Source: Enterobacter cloacae
Lineage (GTDB): Bacteria; Pseudomonadota; Gammaproteobacteria; Enterobacterales; Enterobacteriaceae
Direction of reading: 5' to 3'
DNA: 64,000 bases
Assembly (NCBI GenBank): GCA_014169315.1
Contig: AP022133.1
Coordinates: 1,364,001-1,428,000, forward strand
In this document: positions 19,694-29,595 of the stretch, piece by piece
How positions within the stretch are numbered: position 1 is the stretch's first letter
Layout: each line of letters starts with the position of its first letter
Made by a program: the position numbers and the translations under genes
Notes under the pieces: model-generated
What the model was told of the DNA's origin: nothing
The model's database searches: none
What the model saw: only the letters and a program-made list of their open reading frames with translations

Positions 19694-21016
19694 ATGTCTG
19701 AAACAAAAATAACACCGAATATGCAGTCCTTTGTTGACAGATTTGTTGAGTTTTCGGCGCGCCTGGCAAACCAGGTGCATCTTCGCTCCCTGCGCGATGC
19801 CTTCGCCACGGTGATGCCGATTTTCATCCTCGCCGGTCTGGCGGTGCTGGTGAACAACGTGGTCTTTCCGTGGGTTTTTGCAGGCGACACGCTGACGCAG
19901 TTTAAAGTGTGGGGCGAGGCCATTATCAACGGTACGCTGAATATTGCCGCGTTGTTGCTGGCCCCGATGATTGCCTGGTCACTGGCGCGTAACAAAGATT
20001 TCGACAATCCGGTCTCGGCAGTGGTTATCGCTGTCAGCAGTTTTATTATTATGATGCCGATGCGTTTACAGCTCACACCCGTCGGCAGTGACACCACGGT
20101 GAATGTCACCCAGGTACTGACGTTCGCCAATATCGGCTCTACCGGAATTTTCGCCGGGGTGTTGATTGGGTTGCTGTCGACGGAGCTGTTTATCGCCATT
20201 TCCCGGCTGAAAGCATTGCATATTTCACTGGGTGAAAACGTCCCCCCGGCGGTGAGCAAATCGTTTACCGCGCTGATCCCAACAATCCTCACGCTCTCTT
20301 TATTTGCCGTGCTGGCGGCGGTACTGGCGAACGTGCTGCATACGGATCTGATCCATCTCATCACAACCTTTATCCAGCAGCCGCTCAGGCTTATCAATAC
20401 CAGCCTGCCGGGGACGATGTTTATCTACAGCTTTGGTAACTTCCTGTTCACGCTGGGGATCCATCAGTCGGTGGTGAACAGCGTGGTGCTGGAACCGTTC
20501 CTGCTGATTAACACCAATGAGAATATGCTGGCCTTCGCGAATGGTCAGCCGATCCCGCATATTATCAATAACATCTTCGTACCGACGTTTGGCATGGTGG
20601 GTGGCACTGGCAGCACTATCTCCTTGTTGCTGGCGATCTTTATCTTCTCGCGGCAAAAATCAGCAAAACAGGTGGCCCGTTTATCGCTGGCTCCAGGCCT
20701 GTTCAACATCAACGAACCGGTTATCTTCGGTTTACCGATTGTCTTTAACCTGCCGCTGATGATCCCGTTTGTGCTGCTGCCTGCCATCGGTATTTACTTT
20801 GCCTGGCTCTGTACCACGCTGGGGTTAATGTCGCGCTGCGTGGTGATGATCCCGTGGACGACCCCTCCGATCCTGAGCGCCTGGCTGGCGACGGCGGGCG
20901 ACTGGCGGGCAGTGGTGGTGCAGTTGGCAATCATTATATTTGGTGTATTCTTCTACCTGCCTTTCCTCAAAATTGCCGAGAGAGTGGCATTAAAAAACAG
21001 CGGGATAGAAAACTAA
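19694..21016 (+). CDS. PTS EIIC permease, lactose/cellobiose family
   Basis: 440 residues, about ten membrane helices. Sequence such as SLRDAFATVMPIFILAGLAVLVNN, the loop MVGGTGSTISLLLAIFIF and the glutamate-bearing FNINEPVIFGLPIVFN (near residue 340) are those of the CelB/LacE EIIC group. Only the C domain is present: no EIIA or EIIB gene is in the window, so phosphotransfer must come from cellobiose-type EIIA/EIIB encoded elsewhere. It starts 51 bp after the glucosidase gene. Confidence 0.92.
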   Translation: MSETKITPNMQSFVDRFVEFSARLANQVHLRSLRDAFATVMPIFILAGLAVLVNNVVFPWVFAGDTLTQFKVWGEAIINGTLNIAALLLAPMIAWSLARNKDFDNPVSAVVIAVSSFIIMMPMRLQLTPVGSDTTVNVTQVLTFANIGSTGIFAGVLIGLLSTELFIAISRLKALHISLGENVPPAVSKSFTALIPTILTLSLFAVLAAVLANVLHTDLIHLITTFIQQPLRLINTSLPGTMFIYSFGNFLFTLGIHQSVVNSVVLEPFLLINTNENMLAFANGQPIPHIINNIFVPTFGMVGGTGSTISLLLAIFIFSRQKSAKQVARLSLAPGLFNINEPVIFGLPIVFNLPLMIPFVLLPAIGIYFAWLCTTLGLMSRCVVMIPWTTPPILSAWLATAGDWRAVVVQLAIIIFGVFFYLPFLKIAERVALKNSGIEN

Positions 21017-21031
21017 CAGAAAGGAAGGACG

Positions 21032-21748
21032 ATGGCGGCGAAGTACATCACCATAGCGCGGGAAATTAAGAAACGCATTATCAGCCAGCAATATGCCGCC
21101 AACGAACCGCTGCCGGATCAGTTTGCCCTGGCAGCGGAATTCAGCACCAGCCGGATGACCATTCAGCAGGCGATGCGCCAGCTGATTGTTGAAGGGCTGG
21201 TGTATACCCGCCAGGGGCAGGGGACGTTTATCCGCAAAAATTTCCTGCAGCTTTCCCAGTGGGATCTTTCCGGCAGCGACTACTTTGGTGCCACAAAAAC
21301 CTGGGAACATCTGGGCACGGTATCCAGCCAGGTGGTGCATTTCGAGCTACGTTTTCCCAATGAGAAAGAGCAGTCTTCGCTGATGATTAACGCGGATACG
21401 CCGATCTACGACTTCATTCGCCTGCGTCTGCTCAACGGTGAGCCGATGTCGCTGGATTCAACCGTTATGCCGCTCAACCTGGTGCCGGGCCTGAACAAAA
21501 GTCACCTTGAAAGCTCGGTGTTCCGCTATGTGCAGGAGACGCTGGGGCTCAAAATCATGGGGTCTTACCGGGTGGTGCGGGCACTAAAACCAAATGCGCT
21601 GGATATGCAACACCTGGTCTGTGAGCACAGCGATCCGGTTCTGGAGGTGGAGCAGGTGATCTATCTGGAAGATGGCACACCGCTGGAGTATGCGCATTGT
21701 CATTATCGTTACGACCACGGCGGAATTGTGATCGTGAATAACGGGTAA
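21032..21748 (+). CDS. GntR/HutC-family transcriptional regulator
   Basis: 238 residues. An N-terminal winged helix-turn-helix (about residues 4-70, recognition helix TSRMTIQQAMRQLIVEGLVYTRQ) is followed by a UTRA ligand-binding domain (from about residue 90 to the end, with YDFIRLRLLNGEPMSLDSTVMPL). Regulators of this type usually sense the phosphorylated sugar and repress their own operon. It is 15 bp after the EIIC gene and probably binds the TGACTAGTCA pair at 18221-18251. Confidence 0.9.
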   Translation: MAAKYITIAREIKKRIISQQYAANEPLPDQFALAAEFSTSRMTIQQAMRQLIVEGLVYTRQGQGTFIRKNFLQLSQWDLSGSDYFGATKTWEHLGTVSSQVVHFELRFPNEKEQSSLMINADTPIYDFIRLRLLNGEPMSLDSTVMPLNLVPGLNKSHLESSVFRYVQETLGLKIMGSYRVVRALKPNALDMQHLVCEHSDPVLEVEQVIYLEDGTPLEYAHCHYRYDHGGIVIVNNG

Positions 21749-21756
21749 TCAGGCGA

Positions 21757-22566
21757 TCAGGCGCACGACTCGAAGTAACTGTCGGTGTCTTTTATATAGA
21801 CATCATTCTGGCACAGATAGTGAATTTGCCCGGGCTTAAACGTAAAACGTATTTTCTGGAGCAGTGAACGTTTTATTTTGCTGGTATTGTCACGGGATAA
21901 TCCGTAGTCATGGATTATTTCATGGACAAATCGAATGCTTTGCGCCGAAACATAAACAGGTGTTTTTGTTAACTGAATAAGTTTACTGATCCAAATATCG
22001 TCTGCACGCGGACAGACGGTCAGGAAATCTTCGTTGAAATGAAAATATTCCGGGATCATCTTTTTCTTGAGCACCACACCGCCAAGACCGGTGATGATAT
22101 AGTCCCGTTCGACCACTTTCGGCACGGTAATGAGTGGGAAATTACGATAGGTATCAAGAAGTTCTTTTTTCTTCTTTACCGTTTTACGCACGCGGGCAGC
22201 CACCACATACTCCTGATTGTGGCGATAAAAATCATCCAGAAGCGTTTCCGCCCAAATTTCGTTATAGATGGCGTCATCGTCGGCGTAGATCAGAATATCG
22301 TCTTCGGCCGCGACCTGTAGTGCCGGGAACAATTTTCGGTAAGGCCCGGTGTTTTTGACCCATTTAAAAACCAAATGAGTTCCGGTCTGGCGTATTTTCT
22401 CAGCCCATGCAGGCTCTTCAGTGATGCCTTCGTCACTGAGATAAGGTGTACTGGAAACCCACACAACAATTTGATCGACCTTGGTACTCTGGTTCGCCAG
22501 TGACCACACTGTTTGCGAACAGAGATAAAGGCGCGATTTCGTTGTTGTTAAGTTAATACTGATCAT
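21757..22566 (-). CDS. Putative GT-A-type glycosyltransferase, function unknown
   Basis: 269 residues with no signal peptide. The N-terminus (MISINLTTTKSRLYLCSQTVW) and the acidic metal-binding motif IYADDDAIY (near residue 95) fit a GT-A fold nucleotide-sugar transferase. A downstream VCPRADDIWIS segment could be the second acidic site. The stretch RVRKTVKKKKELL is very basic. It stands alone, convergent to the GntR gene with an 8-bp gap, and its base composition is poorer in GC than its neighbours, suggesting transfer. I do not know its sugar or acceptor. Confidence 0.6.
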   Translation of the reverse strand: MISINLTTTKSRLYLCSQTVWSLANQSTKVDQIVVWVSSTPYLSDEGITEEPAWAEKIRQTGTHLVFKWVKNTGPYRKLFPALQVAAEDDILIYADDDAIYNEIWAETLLDDFYRHNQEYVVAARVRKTVKKKKELLDTYRNFPLITVPKVVERDYIITGLGGVVLKKKMIPEYFHFNEDFLTVCPRADDIWISKLIQLTKTPVYVSAQSIRFVHEIIHDYGLSRDNTSKIKRSLLQKIRFTFKPGQIHYLCQNDVYIKDTDSYFESCA

Positions 22567-22753
22567 TGAACTAAGTGTGCTCCAGAAAGAATATACGACC
22601 CTATAAATGCAGAAAAAACTGATTTTATAGGCTCGTGCATCATAACACCTGGTTGAAAAGATGTAACCCTGCTGACTTAACAGAAAGTGGCTTGAAAGGG
22701 ATTATAGCAATAATTGCTTTTTAGACAGAATGAGGGTAAGGCGCTGGATAAAA

Positions 22754-22779
22754 TAAGACCCCGATGTATCGGGGTCTTA
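22754..22779 (-). terminator. ldtB terminator
   Basis: Perfect 12-bp inverted repeat (TAAGACCCCGAT and complement) with a two-base loop, 18 bp after the ldtB stop; a T-rich stretch follows on the minus strand. Confidence 0.85.
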
Positions 22780-22797
22780 ATGGGTAAGCGAGTGTAA

Positions 22798-23718
22798 TTA
22801 GTTTAAACGTACTGGCATACCAGAGCGGTTCTGAACGGCCTGGTCAACAACGGTGGTATCGACATCAGCCTGAGACGTCACGGACTTCACCGCGCTGTTC
22901 AGCGTAACCGGTACGGTTTCGTTGTTGTTGATCTGGTCTTCGCTGGTGGACAGCGGGTTGTGCACTTCAATGTAACGGCTGCCATCCGGTTCAGAGGTCG
23001 CTTTCACCGGTTCGTTGATGAACTGGACGCGTGTACCTACTGGCACGTTATCGAACAGGAACTTGATGTCATCGTTACGCAGACGCACACAGCCGTGGCT
23101 TACGCGCAGGCCGATACCGAAGTTGGCGTTGGTACCGTGGATGGCATACAGACGGCCAATGTACAGGGCATACAGACCCATTGGGTTATCCGGGCCTGCT
23201 GGCACAACGGCTGGCAGTGGTTCGCCCGCAGCAATGTACTCGGCGTGCATTTTCGCGGTTGGCGTCCAGGTTGGGCCGGCTTTCTTACGCTCAACTTTGG
23301 TCGTCCAGTTCAGCGGGGTGTCTTTGCCCAACTGGCCGATACCGATTGGCAGCACGATGACGGTGTTGGTGCCTTTCGGGTAGTAATAGAGACGCATTTC
23401 CGCGCTGTTGATCACGATACCTTCATGAACGGTATCGGGCAGGATCAACTGCTGAGGGATATTCAGAACCGTACCGGCTTTTGGCAGATACGGGTCAACG
23501 CCCGGGTTAGCTTCCAGCATGTTGGACAGGCCAAGCTGGTACTGCGCAGCAAAATACTCCAGTGGCTGGGTGTTGCCTTCTTCAACGGTGACAACCTGGT
23601 TTTGACCTACCAGACGGCTTCCGTCTGTCGGCAGGGGATAAGTCACCGCAGACGCGGTTTTACAAAAACCTACTACGGCAAACGCCGCCGCAAAAAGCGT
23701 TGTTAATTTCATGTTCAT
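22798..23718 (-). CDS. ldtB: L,D-transpeptidase LdtB (Braun lipoprotein attachment)
   Basis: 306 residues, same length as E. coli LdtB (YbiS). A signal peptide (ending TASA) precedes a LysM-like domain (residues about 40-90, with [17 protein letters not shown]) and a YkuD L,D-transpeptidase domain (about 100-235). The catalytic motif is visible as AIHGTN and SHGCVRLRN, with Cys as the nucleophile. The enzyme cross-links Lpp to peptidoglycan diaminopimelate in the periplasm. It is divergent from ybiT. Confidence 0.96.
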   Translation of the reverse strand: MNMKLTTLFAAAFAVVGFCKTASAVTYPLPTDGSRLVGQNQVVTVEEGNTQPLEYFAAQYQLGLSNMLEANPGVDPYLPKAGTVLNIPQQLILPDTVHEGIVINSAEMRLYYYPKGTNTVIVLPIGIGQLGKDTPLNWTTKVERKKAGPTWTPTAKMHAEYIAAGEPLPAVVPAGPDNPMGLYALYIGRLYAIHGTNANFGIGLRVSHGCVRLRNDDIKFLFDNVPVGTRVQFINEPVKATSEPDGSRYIEVHNPLSTSEDQINNNETVPVTLNSAVKSVTSQADVDTTVVDQAVQNRSGMPVRLN

Positions 23719-23940
23719 GTTGTGCGAGGTATCTGAGCCACTCTGGCGATTAGTTGATAAGTCTGAGTCTGTGATGGGAGCGCATTATATGTGCATTCCC
23801 ACTAACAGGGAATTCAGATGTGTACGAAATCACACTTTTTTCGCTTTTGTTAAAGTTTAGTGGAGAGTTGCAATACGGGATCTCATTTCGGAATTGTGGC
23901 ATAATGCCGTGTTTATCACACTTTTCGCAGGAATCTCCCC

Positions 23941-25536
23941 GTGTTAGTTACCAGCAACGTCACTATGCAGTTTGGCAGTAAGCCGCTGTTCGAAAACATT
24001 TCCGTCAAATTTGGCGGCGGCAACCGTTACGGCCTGATTGGTGCCAACGGTAGCGGTAAATCCACCTTTATGAAGATCCTCGGTGGTGACTTAGAGCCGA
24101 CGCTCGGCAACGTGTCGCTCGATCCAAACGAGCGTATTGGTAAGCTGCGTCAGGATCAGTTCGCCTTTGAAGAATTCACCGTGCTCGACACCGTGATCAT
24201 GGGGCACGCGGAGCTGTGGGAAGTGAAGCAGGAGCGCGATCGCATCTACGCGCTGGCCGAAATGAGCGAAGAGGATGGCTACAAAGTGGCTGACCTTGAA
24301 GTGCTGTATGGCGAAATGGATGGCTACTCTGCGGAAGCGCGTGCGGGCGAGCTGCTGCTGGGCGTAGGGATCCCGGTTGAACAACATTACGGTCCGATGA
24401 GCGAAGTTGCTCCGGGCTGGAAACTGCGTGTTCTTCTGGCACAGGCGCTGTTCTCCAACCCGGATATCCTGCTGCTCGACGAACCAACGAACAACCTGGA
24501 TATCGACACCATTCGCTGGCTGGAGCAGACGCTGAACGAGCGTGACAGCACCATGATCATCATCTCGCACGACCGTCACTTCCTGAACATGGTCTGTACG
24601 CACATGGCGGATCTGGACTACGGCGAGCTGCGCGTTTATCCGGGTAACTACGACGAATACATGACGGCGGCAACCCAGGCGCGTGAACGTCTGCTGGCCG
24701 ATAACGCCAAGAAGAAAGCGCAGATTGCGGATCTGCAATCCTTCGTTAGCCGCTTTAGTGCGAACGCCTCTAAATCACGTCAGGCAACCTCTCGTGCCCG
24801 TCAGATTGACAAGATCAAACTTGACGAAGTTAAAGCCTCCAGCCGCCAGAACCCGTTTATCCGCTTCGAGCAGGATAAGAAACTGTTCCGTAATGCGCTG
24901 GAAGTGGAAGCCTTGGCAAAAGGCTTCGAAAATGGCCCGCTGTTTAAAAACTTCAACCTGCTGCTGGAAGTGGGCGAGAAGATTGCCATTCTGGGGGCTA
25001 ACGGCGTGGGTAAATCCACTATGCTGAAAACCCTGGTGGGCGAACTGCAGCCGGATAACGGTACCGTTAAATGGTCTGAAAACGCGCAGATTGGTTACTA
25101 CGCGCAGGATCACGAGTACGAGTTCGAAAACGACCTGACCGTCTTCGACTGGATGAGCCAGTGGAAGCAGGAAGGCGACGATGAGCAGGCGGTACGTAGC
25201 ATTCTGGGTCGTCTGCTGTTCAGCCAGGACGACATCAAAAAGCCTGCTAAAGTGCTCTCCGGTGGTGAGAAGGGCCGTATGTTGTTCGGTAAGCTGATGA
25301 TGGAAAAACCCAATATCCTGGTGATGGACGAACCAACCAACCACCTGGATATGGAATCTATCGAATCGCTGAACATGGCGCTGGAAATGTATCAGGGAAC
25401 GCTGGTGTTCGTGTCTCACGACCGTGAGTTTGTCAGCTCGCTGGCAACCCGTGTGATTGAAATTACGCCAGAGCGCGTGGTGGACTTCACCGGTAATTAC
25501 GAAGATTATCTGCGTAGCAAAGGTATCGACGGCTAA
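23941..25536 (+). CDS. ybiT: ABC-F family ATPase YbiT
   Basis: 531 residues with two ABC domains and no membrane part. Walker A motifs are GANGSGKST (near 36) and GANGVGKST (near 350). The signatures are [10 protein letters not shown] (degenerate, first domain) and LSGGEKGR (second). Walker B motifs are [11 protein letters not shown] and [11 protein letters not shown], and a lysine/arginine-rich linker with [15 protein letters not shown] lies between them. ABC-F proteins of this kind bind ribosomes in the E site and help stalled translation. The start is GTG at 23941. Confidence 0.95.
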   Translation: MLVTSNVTMQFGSKPLFENISVKFGGGNRYGLIGANGSGKSTFMKILGGDLEPTLGNVSLDPNERIGKLRQDQFAFEEFTVLDTVIMGHAELWEVKQERDRIYALAEMSEEDGYKVADLEVLYGEMDGYSAEARAGELLLGVGIPVEQHYGPMSEVAPGWKLRVLLAQALFSNPDILLLDEPTNNLDIDTIRWLEQTLNERDSTMIIISHDRHFLNMVCTHMADLDYGELRVYPGNYDEYMTAATQARERLLADNAKKKAQIADLQSFVSRFSANASKSRQATSRARQIDKIKLDEVKASSRQNPFIRFEQDKKLFRNALEVEALAKGFENGPLFKNFNLLLEVGEKIAILGANGVGKSTMLKTLVGELQPDNGTVKWSENAQIGYYAQDHEYEFENDLTVFDWMSQWKQEGDDEQAVRSILGRLLFSQDDIKKPAKVLSGGEKGRMLFGKLMMEKPNILVMDEPTNHLDMESIESLNMALEMYQGTLVFVSHDREFVSSLATRVIEITPERVVDFTGNYEDYLRSKGIDG

Positions 25537-25570
25537 AAAAAGCCCGGTGGCGCTACGCTTACCGGGCCTA
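25535..25570 (-). terminator. Terminator/REP-like hairpin between ybiT and the GH31 gene
   Basis: GCCCGGT and ACCGGGC arms flank GGCGCTACGCTT. The plus-strand A run becomes seven T on the minus strand, so it ends the GH31 transcript. The GGCGCTACGCTT core and trailing CCTAC resemble enterobacterial REP units. Confidence 0.7.
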
Positions 25571-25579
25571 CGTTCTGTT

Positions 25580-25612
25580 CCCTCTCCCTGTGGGAGAGGG
25601 TCAGGGTGAGGG
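25580..25612. repeat. GC-rich hairpin repeat, copy 2 (ybiT/GH31 junction)
   Basis: Full-form copy: CCCTCTCCCTGTGGGAGAGGG followed by TCAGGGTGAGGG. It lies between the convergent ybiT and GH31 genes. Confidence 0.8.
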
Positions 25613-25624
25613 CATCAGGCCGCA

Positions 25625-27988
25625 CTACACCACCCAATCACACCTTTCTTCACCGTTCACCAGCAGCTTGCGCTTTTCCCCCGCCGGTAACGATACCTTC
25701 AGTGCCTTCCACGCCGGACGATAATCCCCGCGTGATTTCACCTTCAGGTTAATGGTCGTGGCATTGCATTCCATTTCCCACTCGACCCACAGTGCATTCC
25801 CTTTCTGGTAGCCCCAGCTTTCACCGTCGTCTTCAAACAGCAAGCCGGATGTGGAGCCGACACCGCTCACCGGGAACAATTTCAGCTCGCGGGTATCATC
25901 TTTTTCAGCGCTCACATGGGTGATACGTTCGCTGAGCGGCAGACCCGCACCGGCGCGGACCAGCAGCGGCAATTTTTCCAGCGGGGCGTCACGAACAATC
26001 CACTGGCCGCCGGAGAACCACTCGTGGGTGTAAAAATCGTACCAGCCGGTTTCGTTATCCGGCAGCCAGACGCGGCGCTCGCGCTGGCCGGCTTCCACCA
26101 CGCTTGCGACCAGTACGTCGCGGCCGAGCAGGAAATCGTCACACTCTTCAAAAGTCTGAATATCGTGTTCGTGGTCAAGGAAGGTCGGACGCAGCATCGG
26201 TTCATCGTCGACATGCGCCTGCCAGAGCAGGGTGTAGAGATACGGCAGCAGACGATACCGCAGCTCAATCGCACCGCGAATGGCTGGTGTGACGCCCGGA
26301 TACATCCACGGCTCGTTCACCGTGTGGTCGTCGTTCCACGAGTGAATGGTAAAGCGCGGATGCATCACGCCGTTCTGTACCCAGCGCACGAACAGCTCGG
26401 CATCAGGCTTATCACCGGAGAAACCACCGACATCATGACCGACGTTAAACAGTCCTGAAAGGCTCATTCCTACACCCATACGGGTGTTATAGCGCAAAGT
26501 ATCCCAGTTGGTACGGTTGTCGCCGCTCCAGGTCTGAACGTAGCGCTGCATCCCGGCGCAACCGGAGCGGGAGATCAGGTACGGACGTTTTTCCGGGGCA
26601 AAGCGCTGCTGCGCTTCCATTGATGCACGCATCATCAGCAGCGGCATGACTGGCCGGATGTGTTTGATGGCGATTGCCTGGCCGAAACCAAAGCAACGGG
26701 CCTCTCCATCCCACACTTCAAATTCGTTGTTATCGTTCCAGGTGGAGTCTATCCCCATCTCCAGCAACTGAGTGGTCACGCCTTCCTGCCACCATTGAAC
26801 CGTCTGTGGGTTGGTAAAGTCGAGGTGAGAACCTTCGTCATCCCAGAAGCTGGAACGTTCTGGTGAGTTCGCTTCTGAATCGCGAATAAACAACCCTTTT
26901 TCTGCCACCTCGTTATAGCGCGGGTGATCCTGTAGCAGGCACGGTTTGATGTTCGCGGCAAGCCGCAGCCCTGCATCGTGGAACGCCTGGCTCATCACTT
27001 TCGGCTGCGGCACTTTGTCGTAGTTCCAGTTAAAGACGTAGCGCTTGCCGTTGATTGAGGTATAGCCGGAGGAAAGCTGGAACGAATCACACGGGATGGC
27101 GTGCTCTTCACACAGACGAATAAAGTTCATCAGCTGGTTTTGCGCGTCCGGCGCATCGGTATAGTGCATGGTTGAACCGCTGTAGCCCAGGCTCCATTTG
27201 GGTCCGAACAGCGTTTTCCCGGTCAGACGAACGAAGGCTTTGGTGATATCCAGGACCTTTTTCCCGGTGAACATATAGTAATCAATATCGCCGGCTTCCG
27301 CCTGCCAGCGACGATACGCCGTATGGTAGTTATCAATTTCGTTACCCAGATCCAGCCAGCAACTGCTCAGGTTGTCGTAGAACAGGCCGTAGCTCACGTC
27401 GTCGCGACGGGTAATGGTGAACGGAATATGTTTGTACAGCGGATCGGTGCTGACCGCGTTATAGCCCATCGCATCGAGGTTACGCATCTCATAGCGTTTA
27501 CCGTTGCGCTGCAGATCGCCCGCTTTTTCACCCAGACCGTAGAATCGCTCGTCCTTACGACGGCTCAGATAATGCGCCACGCCGTCGCCGTGGGCGTTCA
27601 GCAGATAGGCGCTTGTCGGACGGTCATTCACCAGCGGCTGCCATTCACCCGCGTCGTTGCGGTAGTGCCACTCCAGCCACAGCGGCTGATGTACGGTGAC
27701 GCGCAGCTGTTCGGTTGCCACTGTCAACACGTTGTCCTGTTGCGTCATCGTCCAGGCCGGGCAGGTGAAGCCGCTCAGGTCGTCGCGACGACGGCCTTCC
27801 CACGGCACATCCTGCTCCGGTGCGATGCTCCAGGTGCGGTCGAGCGCCAGTTCACCTTTGCGTTTAATCAGCACGCGGAACAGATTCTCTTCCAGCACAT
27901 ACAGACACAGACGGTGCTGGTTATCGACCAGCAGTTCCAGATGGTTTGCCGATTGTTTATCTACGGTCCAGTTTTTCAGGGTTTTCAT
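25625..27988 (-). CDS. Glycoside hydrolase family 31 alpha-glucosidase/alpha-xylosidase-type enzyme
   Basis: 787 residues from the ATG at 27986-27988 (GGA ten bases upstream); an in-frame ATG five codons earlier is possible. It is a cytoplasmic GH31 enzyme: an N-terminal beta-sandwich precedes a catalytic barrel. The nucleophile is Asp419 in STWNDNNE and the general acid lies in TWSGDN. GRYEMRN-type and FYGLGEKAGDL motifs are also family marks. It resembles YicI-like enzymes in plan but the substrate, an alpha-glucoside or xyloside, is unknown. It lies 17 bp after an MFS transporter gene, so one transports and the other splits the sugar. Confidence 0.88.
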   Translation of the reverse strand: MKTLKNWTVDKQSANHLELLVDNQHRLCLYVLEENLFRVLIKRKGELALDRTWSIAPEQDVPWEGRRRDDLSGFTCPAWTMTQQDNVLTVATEQLRVTVHQPLWLEWHYRNDAGEWQPLVNDRPTSAYLLNAHGDGVAHYLSRRKDERFYGLGEKAGDLQRNGKRYEMRNLDAMGYNAVSTDPLYKHIPFTITRRDDVSYGLFYDNLSSCWLDLGNEIDNYHTAYRRWQAEAGDIDYYMFTGKKVLDITKAFVRLTGKTLFGPKWSLGYSGSTMHYTDAPDAQNQLMNFIRLCEEHAIPCDSFQLSSGYTSINGKRYVFNWNYDKVPQPKVMSQAFHDAGLRLAANIKPCLLQDHPRYNEVAEKGLFIRDSEANSPERSSFWDDEGSHLDFTNPQTVQWWQEGVTTQLLEMGIDSTWNDNNEFEVWDGEARCFGFGQAIAIKHIRPVMPLLMMRASMEAQQRFAPEKRPYLISRSGCAGMQRYVQTWSGDNRTNWDTLRYNTRMGVGMSLSGLFNVGHDVGGFSGDKPDAELFVRWVQNGVMHPRFTIHSWNDDHTVNEPWMYPGVTPAIRGAIELRYRLLPYLYTLLWQAHVDDEPMLRPTFLDHEHDIQTFEECDDFLLGRDVLVASVVEAGQRERRVWLPDNETGWYDFYTHEWFSGGQWIVRDAPLEKLPLLVRAGAGLPLSERITHVSAEKDDTRELKLFPVSGVGSTSGLLFEDDGESWGYQKGNALWVEWEMECNATTINLKVKSRGDYRPAWKALKVSLPAGEKRKLLVNGEERCDWVV

Positions 27989-28005
27989 ATGCAATACATC
28001 CACTA

Positions 28006-29307
28006 TCAGGCGCGCTTGGCGCGACGTTCAGCAATAAATGCCACCAGGAAAACAGCGCCAATCAGGTCAAAGAAACCCATGGCAATAAAGAGCGGGTTAA
28101 AGCCGATTGTGTCGGCGGTAACACCAATCAAAAGAGAGAACAGGAAGCTGGCGATCCATGCCGCCGAGCCGCGCATGCCGTTAACGGTTGCCATCTGGCC
28201 TTTATCAAACGACTCCACGACCAGGGCGCTCAACATGCAGGAGATGATCTGGTGCCCGAAACCGCCGATAGAAATCAGCACGATGGTGATATACGGGTCG
28301 CGGGTAATGGCGACCACGCCTAAAGAGATCATCAGAAATGCGCCGGTTACGGAGCTGGCCACCACGGAGTTTACGCGGGTGCAACCGAAGAGACGGGTAT
28401 ACAGGCGGGTGAGGTAACCACTCGCCACGCTGCCGAGGTCGGCGGCGAGGAACGGCAGCCAGGCAAACATCGCAATTTGCTTCAGATCCATGCCGTGTTC
28501 TTTCGCCAGATACAGCGGTACCCAGAAGCTCAGCACCGCCCAGGCCGGTTCCGCCATAAAGGCCGGGATGGCGATACCGTAAAAACGTTTGTTCTTTGAG
28601 ACGGTTTTCAGCGCAGTCAGGAAGGGCAGTTTTACCGCGGGTGGTTCATTATCCTGCTTGATAAAGGTCAGCTCTTCTTTACCCAGATTCGGGTGCTGTT
28701 CCGGGTTGTGATAGAACACCCACCACAGGATCACCCACAGCAGCGCCAGCACACCGGTAAACATAAACGCACCCTGCCAGCCAAATGAAGCGTGCGCGAA
28801 GTAGATGATAGGCGGTGCCAGCATCGCACCCACCGAGAAGCCCACGCCTGCCCAGCCGGCCGCAACAGGACGTTCTGATTTCGGGAACCATTCACCAATG
28901 GTTTTAGCGTTAGCTGGTGTGGCAGCAGCTTCTGAAGCACCCATAAAGAAGCGCAGGATCGCGAGGTGCAGCCAGCTTCCGGCTCCGGCATGGAAAATAC
29001 ACATCAGTGCCCAGATCCCGGCGCAAACCATGAAGCCAATCTTCAGGCCAATCACGTCAATCAGCCAGCCGCACAGAGGCTGGAAAATGGTGTAGGCAAT
29101 CTGGAACGCGCCGACGATCCAGGAGTATTGTTCGGTAGTGATCCCCAGGCTGTCTTTCAGCTCTGGCGCAAGGATCCCTAATGAATTTCGGGTGATGTAG
29201 TTAACGGTCACGCCAAGTAAAAACAGCACCAGCACGTACCAGCGCAGGTTTTTAATAATGCGGCGCGGTTTGCTTGCCTCTGTCGTGTTATTGATGTCCT
29301 GACTCAT
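28006..29307 (-). CDS. MFS transporter, anion:cation symporter (hexuronate-type) family
   Basis: 433 residues from ATG 29305-29307, with GGAG six bases upstream; an in-frame GTG lies four codons earlier. It has twelve membrane helices. The first loop shows YITRNSLGILAPEL and the region after helix 4, RFFMGASEAAATPANAKTIGEWFP, is characteristic of the ACS family that includes ExuT, GudP and UhpT-like symporters. It is transcribed before the GH31 gene and divergently from a LacI-type regulator. The family usually takes sugar acids, so the pairing with a glycosidase may mean an acidic or aldobionate-type disaccharide, which is inference. Confidence 0.88.
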   Translation of the reverse strand: MSQDINNTTEASKPRRIIKNLRWYVLVLFLLGVTVNYITRNSLGILAPELKDSLGITTEQYSWIVGAFQIAYTIFQPLCGWLIDVIGLKIGFMVCAGIWALMCIFHAGAGSWLHLAILRFFMGASEAAATPANAKTIGEWFPKSERPVAAGWAGVGFSVGAMLAPPIIYFAHASFGWQGAFMFTGVLALLWVILWWVFYHNPEQHPNLGKEELTFIKQDNEPPAVKLPFLTALKTVSKNKRFYGIAIPAFMAEPAWAVLSFWVPLYLAKEHGMDLKQIAMFAWLPFLAADLGSVASGYLTRLYTRLFGCTRVNSVVASSVTGAFLMISLGVVAITRDPYITIVLISIGGFGHQIISCMLSALVVESFDKGQMATVNGMRGSAAWIASFLFSLLIGVTADTIGFNPLFIAMGFFDLIGAVFLVAFIAERRAKRA

Positions 29308-29476
29308 TTCTCTCTCCACAAGACGATCGGTAAGGAATAATTGTTTCAGGTGTCACACAGATTTTTATGGCTTTGATAGTTATCGGTTTTAATGCTTCAA
29401 ATTGGTATGCAACTAGTATGGAAGTTGTGTGACAAGTTCACCTTAAGGGAGAAAATGAGCGGGAAATAGTGAATTT

Positions 29477-29492
29477 TGTGAAAATTTTCTCA
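29477..29492. promoter_or_regulatory. Possible CRP site upstream of the MFS/LacI pair
   Basis: TGTGA-N6-TCTCA matches the CRP consensus TGTGA-N6-TCACA at nine of ten positions. It lies between the divergent transporter and regulator genes, where catabolite control would be expected. Based on the match only. Confidence 0.4.
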
Positions 29493-29595
29493 TAACTGAT
29501 GCCGGCTATTTGGCATGATGCCTGTGACATCAGTAATTGCCTGATGGTTACGCTATGAAAATTTTGTCATTTCGCAAATGGAGCCAGATCACAAA

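Noticed and set aside
29405..29440. GTATG direct repeats and a TGTGA-N5-TCACC sequence between the MFS and LacI genes as operators
   Set aside because: The repeats are not symmetric and the CRP-like one has the wrong spacing (five). The site at 29477-29492 is a better CRP candidate.
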